Assembly (NCBI GenBank): GCA_910890315.1
Contig: CAJVGD010000025.1
Span: 62,001 to 126,000 of the forward strand
Length of the DNA stretch: 64,000 bases
Direction of reading: 5' to 3'
Source: Serendipita indica DSM 11827
Taxonomy: Eukaryota > Basidiomycota > Agaricomycetes > Sebacinales > Serendipitaceae
A program made the translations under genes and the position numbers. This document shows, in pieces, positions 58,840-64,000 of this stretch. Below the pieces are notes generated by a model that worked only from the letters and a program-made list of their open reading frames with translations, searched no databases and was not told the DNA's origin. Position 1 is the first letter of the stretch, and each line of letters opens with the position of its first letter.

Positions 58840-60400
58840 TTACAATACCCAATTGTCCAAATCCTCCGTCACAACTGCACGAACCTCTTGCGCACCTACG
58901 ACGTCATTAGAAAACGCCCGGATCTTGCGACGCTGGCCAAAGTTGCATCCATCAACGCTATCTGCCTCCTCGTCGAGTGAATTTGTGCAGTATCCGACAG
59001 CATACGCGTACACAAACGAGCCTTCGTCGCATGCCTGGACAGAAAGAGTGTACTCGGCTGTACGTTTGAGAGGAAATGCCATATACTTCGGCGTAAACGA
59101 GTATACGGGAAGGGAGGTGTCCTGGGTTGCTGTTTGGTTAAGTGTCGCGCACAGTTGCTCAACTGCCAAATACGAGACTCCCAGTGCTGCATTCGAAATC
59201 AGGGGCGTTTCCAGGTGGACTTTATATGTAGATGAATCGGTCGAAGGAGTTGCGAGGACGTGCTAGGGATAGGTAAATACCATTCCTTTGCCACACAATA
59301 TCGCACTCACAGACGGTAAATCTGCGCTCGCTTTGGCGAACAGTGACCCGGACGTCTTGGCAGCTCCAAGCAAATCTGCACGCACGGGCCCTGTCGGTCC
59401 ATCGACTAACTCGCACTCGTCGTGAATCCCATACCACCAACAATTGTTCACGCCCTTGTTGCCCCATGCACCCACGTAGTTGAGCCAATTCTGGCTACCC
59501 GAATATGTGTCTGGGTAACCAATCGTCGTCAACGCATTCACAGTGTCCCAGTAAACGCCTCCATCCGAAGTAGTATCCTTCAGCTGGAAGATGATGGCGT
59601 TGACGTATGTAAACGAGCCAGCGCTGGACCACATCCCATGTGAGCCTTGCGCCACATAGGCGACTGGACGCGCCGTAGGATCTGTCGTGCTCGTCGAGGG
59701 CGGGCTGTTAGGAGAGGATGGGATAAATTTAGGTGTTTGGGACCAAGGGATTGTGCCCGAACCCGTGTCGCCGTGCGCGTGGTAGTCGACCGAAGTAGCA
59801 ACGCCATTCACTGTACGCACAGTGATTCGCTCCCAGTCTCCGATATCTATTTTCGTTAGTTATATTTTCGATAGCATCGAGAACTGCATGCTTACGGTCT
59901 CCGACATAGCCCAGCACTATAATTTTCTTTCCTTGGTTATATGGACAGAAGATCCAGTAGTACAGATCGACGACTCCATTGGCCTTGGGGGCAATAAAGA
60001 CATAAGTCGAGCCTGCGCCACTGTTGGGATTCTGGCCGAGTAGGAAGCCGTTCAGGTTGGCCTTTACGTCGGTGGTTAGATACATTCCTGACCCTCTGTT
60101 CGCTAGGTCACCCAAGTTGGCGGTTGTGAGAGGAAATGGAGCGCCGCTGATGGGTCCATTGGCATCGTACGCTTTGACGCCACCCCCGCCTGCCAGGAAG
60201 AATTCGATTGTCGATGGAAAGTAGGTCTCGGATTTATGGAACCGGAACTGCGGGGCGTACTTCTGTGCCAATAAGATGTTTGCTGGTGTGGGCGCGCTGA
60301 CAGCACCTATGGCAAGTAGGCAAAGTGAAAGGAGTGTGTATACAAGGAGAGACTATGGAGGTGAGTAGAGATGGAGGTATATTATGGAATATCTTACCAT
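58840..60400 (-). CDS. secreted Vps62-like protein, copy 1
   Basis: The first exon is only the ATG (60398-60400). A 45-nt intron (GTAAGA...CATAG) leads to SLLVYTLLSLCLLAIGAVSA at 60352, a signal peptide. The mature part begins APTPANILLAQKYAPQFRFH. The Vps62-like domain (PF06101 type) follows: FIAPKANGVVDLYYWIFCPY, GDWERITVRTVNGVATSVDY, ARPVAYVAQGSHGMWSSAG and NWLNYVGAWGNKG, with a Cys-containing NNCWWYGIHDECEL segment. The C-terminal exon ends with ICNNDV-like RKIRAFSNDVVGAQEVRAVV and DLDNWVL at 58840. The function of this family is poorly known. Divergent partner at 61143. Confidence 0.82.
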
Positions 60401-61142
60401 CTTAGCTATCTTGCAGGGCGGAAAGGAGTGAAGAGACCAAAGAGGTGCTGCGGGTCATGGACCGCGAGAGCTGACCTTAAGAGGCATGCACGTCAGGGGA
60501 ACCTGTCCAAAATAACGCGTTCAATCTCTTACATTCTGAACTTCATGTGAAAAGGTGAGAAGAATGCTTTCGGAAGCCGTCCATTATGGAGTGATGGTAT
60601 CAGAGCATGGACTTTGATCAGACGTTGTATGTATGGCTAACCAATCCAACCCATAGCTCGTTTTTCGTTCCCATGTCGAATAATCTTACCCGAGACACTC
60701 CGTGCGCGGTTCCCACTGCATCCCCTGCTTCTTGGACCCGTACCACATGGGCCGTACTGTCCATCGATCGCAAACATGACACAAATAAATCCTATTCGTT
60801 TTGTTTGATTGAACCACGCGGGTTGCCTTACCAGAAGGCTGACCGGGAGTTCGGCCTCCCGAATGCCTGCAAAGCCAAGGCGCCGGTTGCGACGACGAGC
60901 AAACTGCGCAAAACCCGTGAATGGCGTTAGGAATGGACTGAATGGTGTTCGTGGAGGTTCATACACGCCGGTTTTCTGATGCCGTGGACGGACGGAAGGT
61001 TGGGCGAACGTTAGCCAGGTTGGACCTCCCTTCCTCAACTAGCGTCCAGTTAGACGCATATATCTTGGACCAGACCGGGTTGATCTTTGCTTGAAGGATC
61101 CCCCAATCACGTTCGTTACGTTTCACCCTCCTTTCCGGCATT
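60401..61142. promoter_or_regulatory. shared promoter region of the head-to-head Vps62-like pair
   Basis: The two start codons face away from each other with 742 bases between them. A 107-residue frame at 60607-60930 has no domain and is probably not a gene. No obvious TATA box or operator was recognised. Confidence 0.45.
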
Positions 61143-62704
61143 ATGGTCAGTTTGCCGCCCCCGCTTGACGGTTTTTGGACGTACTGAACGTGGAACAGTC
61201 TCTCTTATATCTCATCTCCTTTGTCTTTTGCGCACTCTACACCATCCAAGTCCGCGCGGCGCCGACCGACCAGAACGTCCTCCTCGCAAAGAAATATGCA
61301 CCGCAATTTCGATTCCACAAGGATGAAGTCTATTTCCCATCGACAGTCGAGTACTTTGTCAATGGACCCGTCACGGTCAAGGACAGCTCTGGAAAAGTTG
61401 TCGCTACCAAAATGGATACGGCCAGCGATAACGGCGTGGGCACCTACATGTCTACAGATGTGAACGCCAATCTTAATGAATTCTTGCGTGGGCAGAATCC
61501 TAGCTCTACTCAGACGTCGACATATGTCTTCATTGCCCCAAAGGACAACGGCGTTGTCGACCTTTATTACTGGATCTATTGCCCATACAATCTCGGAAAG
61601 AAGATTCCTGTGCTAGGGTGGATGGGAAATCGTACGTCCGTGAATTCTATGGTTCATGATGTGCTGACGAATATTTAGATGTGGGCGACTGGGAACGAAT
61701 CACCATTCGCACGGTCAACGGTGTAGCAACATCGATAGATTATCACGCACATGACGACAAAGGCTCCGGCACGATTCCTTATGCACAAGCACCCAAATTC
61801 TCTCCATCTTCTCCATCTAGTAATCCCGATCCAAATAACTCTGACTCGAATGCTCGACCGGTAGCTTATGTCGCGCAAGGGTCGCACGGGATGTGGTCCA
61901 GCGCGGGCACCTTTACTTATATTGATGCCGTCGTCTTGAAGCTACAAGACTCTACGTCCGATAACGGAGTTTACTGGGATACGCAAAATAACCTCGTCAC
62001 GATCAACTATCCGGACACGTACAGCGACAGCTTGGCCTGGCTGAATTACAAGGGCAGTTGGGGCAACAAAGGCTCGACAAACTGCTGGTGGTACTTTATT
62101 TACAAGCAGTGCGAGCTCGTTTCTGGTCCCAATGGACCACTCAGAGATGATGTCGTGGGTTCGAGAGCCAAGACGGTGCAAGGTTCGAGAGCTGCGAGCT
62201 CACTGTTCGACAAGGCGAACATGAAGGGGACGCTCTCGGTACGTATTTAGTTCTCGTGCTATAATCTTGTCTAATTGGTTGCAGCAAACCCTTGCGACAG
62301 TTTCTTCCGGCGACTCGCGGTACACTCTACACATCGCGGCACCAGTTGTGGCCTCTGTTGGCGCTAGCACTCCCTTTATCACGATCGAGCAGCTCTGTGC
62401 TGCTCGTAACTCGACCTCTACAGACGAGGACCCAGAGTATACGTATACGTCGACCTATATCTCTGCTCAGCTAATCAAAGGCACCACTCAGTACACTATC
62501 AGCGTTCCAGCTTGCGACGGCCCCTCTTATGTTGCGGCGTACAACGTTGGGTCGTGCTCGACCGATCTGAGCGAGTCCACCAACGAGGAAGATCTAGCAA
62601 AGTGCACTTTTGGGACCGCGAGAAAGATCCGCACCTTTTCGGACAAAGGCATCGAGGAAGTGGCGGCGGTCTTGGTTGATGATTTGGACAACTGGAGTTT
62701 GTAG
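61143..62704 (+). CDS. secreted Vps62-like protein, copy 2
   Basis: The first exon is only the ATG (61143-61145). An intron (GTCAGT...GAACAG, to 61198) leads to SLLYLISFVFCALYTIQVRA, a signal peptide, in place of the in-frame upstream Met at 61175. The mature part begins APTDQNVLLAKKYAPQFRFH. Family blocks follow: FIAPKDNGVVDLYYWIYCPY, GDWERITIRTVNGVATSIDY, ARPVAYVAQGSHGMWSSAG and WLNYKGSWGNKGS. After an intron near 62240-62285 the C-terminal exon reads QTLATVSSGDSRYTLHIAAP and ends KIRTFSDKGIEEVAAVLVDD...LDNWSL at 62704. It is probably secreted, unlike the vacuolar Vps62 of yeast. It is a paralogue of copy 1. Confidence 0.85.
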
Positions 62705-63026
62705 GGCTTTGCGCTCGGTCTCATATCATAGCCGAGTACATACGGACATACGATTATATAGTCATTCATTCCTGCTTTCATCCGAACCTGCGCTGTCAAG
62801 CTGCCTCCGCTCGTGTAAAAGCTCCGGTGTTTCTAGTCGGTCTAGAATATCCCAATAGGTTCCGAGCTGTGATATACCTACAAACCCTTGAAGCTTGCTT
62901 GAGCTGGCTGTGCACTTTGACTTGCTCCCGACCTTATCTGGCGTTTTCGACCTTTTGTCTCAGGTTCACCAGACTCTTGTCAAATATTGTGCTAGAAACA
63001 CGAGAGCACCTAATACCCCGAGCAAC

Positions 63027-64000
63027 ATGCCGCGTCCAAACCCACTGAGCACGACGCTACGACAAAAGCTGTCAAGCCTTGCCGCGCCCGCGACGCCTTC
63101 TGTCTCATCAAATCCCGCTACATTCTCTCCTACATCAATGGGCCCAGCAAAGAAGCGTGGCATCCTCGCGCGCTGGCTTCACGCCGACGAACAGGCGCAA
63201 CACTATCATCCTACTCCTGCGCAGACGCAGAGCTCCAAGGGCAAGGAACGCGAATGGGATGCCGGGGAACTAGACGAAGACATGCAGAAAATCATGAATT
63301 CGGTCATCTTCAATGGCGGATTGGATTTCGAGTCAGTGTTTCGCCTGCGTTGAAGATCGTTCCTCTTACTGGTTACTGAAACCGTGCATATCTGGATGTT
63401 TAATGGGACAACGTGGATGATAGGACACGTCCAATGGTAGTTATGACAGCTGCGGCACTTCCGAACCCCGATCACGTCGATTACGACGTTTTGCTTCAGT
63501 AAGCTACTCCTGCCATTTCTACCAATTCCATCTGACGAAAGAAATTAGACTTATTCTTGAATATTTAGATCTCTATGGCTAGTTACCTTCGGCGCACCGC
63601 GCGCCTCTGACTGATATTAATTGTACAGTTGAGGCCGACTATTGTGTCGTCTTTCTCGCGGCGGGCGGTCGCTTCTCGCCTGGCTGGAGTTGGATATGGA
63701 AGGCCTACAGAAGTTTGAGCAGAAAGTACCGTAAAAACCTCAAAAAGCTGGCAAGTCGATCAGCCCTAGGGTCGAGTTCAACTGACGTTATAAATAGTAC
63801 ATCGTCCATTCTACTGGCTTTTCCAAGATGCTCTTTTCGTTGGCAGGCGCCATTATCAGTCCAAAATTCTACGCCAAGCTCGAGTACATCTCCACACTCT
63901 CTGACCTTGCGAAGCACGTTCCGCTCAGTCAGATCAATATTCATCCCGCTGTCTACGCCGAGAATCTCAAATTCGAGCGCGAGATTACATTACCGACTTC
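63027..64000 (+). CDS. CRAL-TRIO (Sec14-like) protein, probable RhoGAP, 5' part
   Basis: Starts MPRPNPLSTTLRQKLSSLAA. A disordered front with GILARWLHADEQAQHYHPTP and the exon MTAAALPNPDHVDYDVLLQ follow. After introns near 63500-63570 and 63785-63800 come VEADYCVVFLAAGGRFSPGW, WIWKAYRSLSRKYRKNLKKL, YIVHSTGFSKMLFSLAGAII and YISTLSDLAKHVPLSQINIH. The order matches the Sec14-like domain of p50RhoGAP/ARHGAP1, whose GAP domain would lie to the right of the window. It would bind lipid or prenylated GTPases and accelerate Rho GTP hydrolysis. Only the N-terminal part is seen, so the GAP domain is an expectation. Confidence 0.7.

Noticed and set aside
60607-60930. 107-residue frame between the Vps62-like genes
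   Set aside because: No domain, no plausible splice partners, and it lies in the shared promoter.

Overview
The window is fungal nuclear DNA. Genes sit on both strands and are cut by many GT-AG introns of roughly 40-60 nt. The gene set (hybrid phytochrome kinase, DUF6533 seven-helix protein, WSC and Vps62-like secreted proteins, F-box genes with an LP-E-EII-YL motif) points to a basidiomycete, most likely an Agaricomycete. The species cannot be settled from this sequence alone; a Ceratobasidiaceae-like fungus is only a guess.

Conserved blocks. From 17.5 to 29.6 kb lie a PIP-kinase-fold protein, RNA polymerase III subunit RPC34, a promethin-like membrane protein, cytosolic asparaginyl-tRNA synthetase, a Q-rich putative regulator, a small single-pass membrane protein, V-ATPase subunit d and another membrane protein. 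From 34.7 to 49.2 kb lie an ABHD12-type hydrolase, a complete PAS-GAF-PHY-kinase-receiver phytochrome, the Hsp90 co-chaperone CDC37, a BTB protein and an importin-7/8 (Nmd5/Sxm1) karyopherin.

Variable islands. From 2.1 to 6.6 kb there is a secreted protein built of about eight WSC modules. From 7.5 to 17.3 kb there is an F-box gene, then an imperfect inverted repeat with arms of about 3.5 kb. Each arm carries a Ser/Thr kinase gene and a 36-bp tandem repeat. The left kinase reads intact; the right one is broken. The 0.66-kb spacer holds a truncated copy of a small gene whose product looks like a lone double-stranded-RNA-binding-like (alpha-beta-beta-beta-alpha) domain. Intact relatives of that gene lie at 16.8 and 32.9 kb behind the same upstream cassette, and a more distant one lies at 30.7 kb. 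A second F-box copy (33.3 kb) carries a one-base deletion. From 49.2 to 54 kb there is a tandem pair of orphan genes, each with one frameshift. Then come an Old Yellow Enzyme, a DUF6533 protein and a head-to-head pair of secreted Vps62-like proteins whose first exons are just the ATG. The right edge cuts a CRAL-TRIO (probable RhoGAP) gene.

The most unusual part is 7.5-17.3 kb together with its relatives at 30.7-34.7 kb: a recurrent association of dsRBD-like mini-genes, F-box genes and a large kinase-bearing palindrome that could be transcribed into long hairpin RNA. Exon borders were inferred by eye from frame and splice-site consensus; nothing was aligned or searched.
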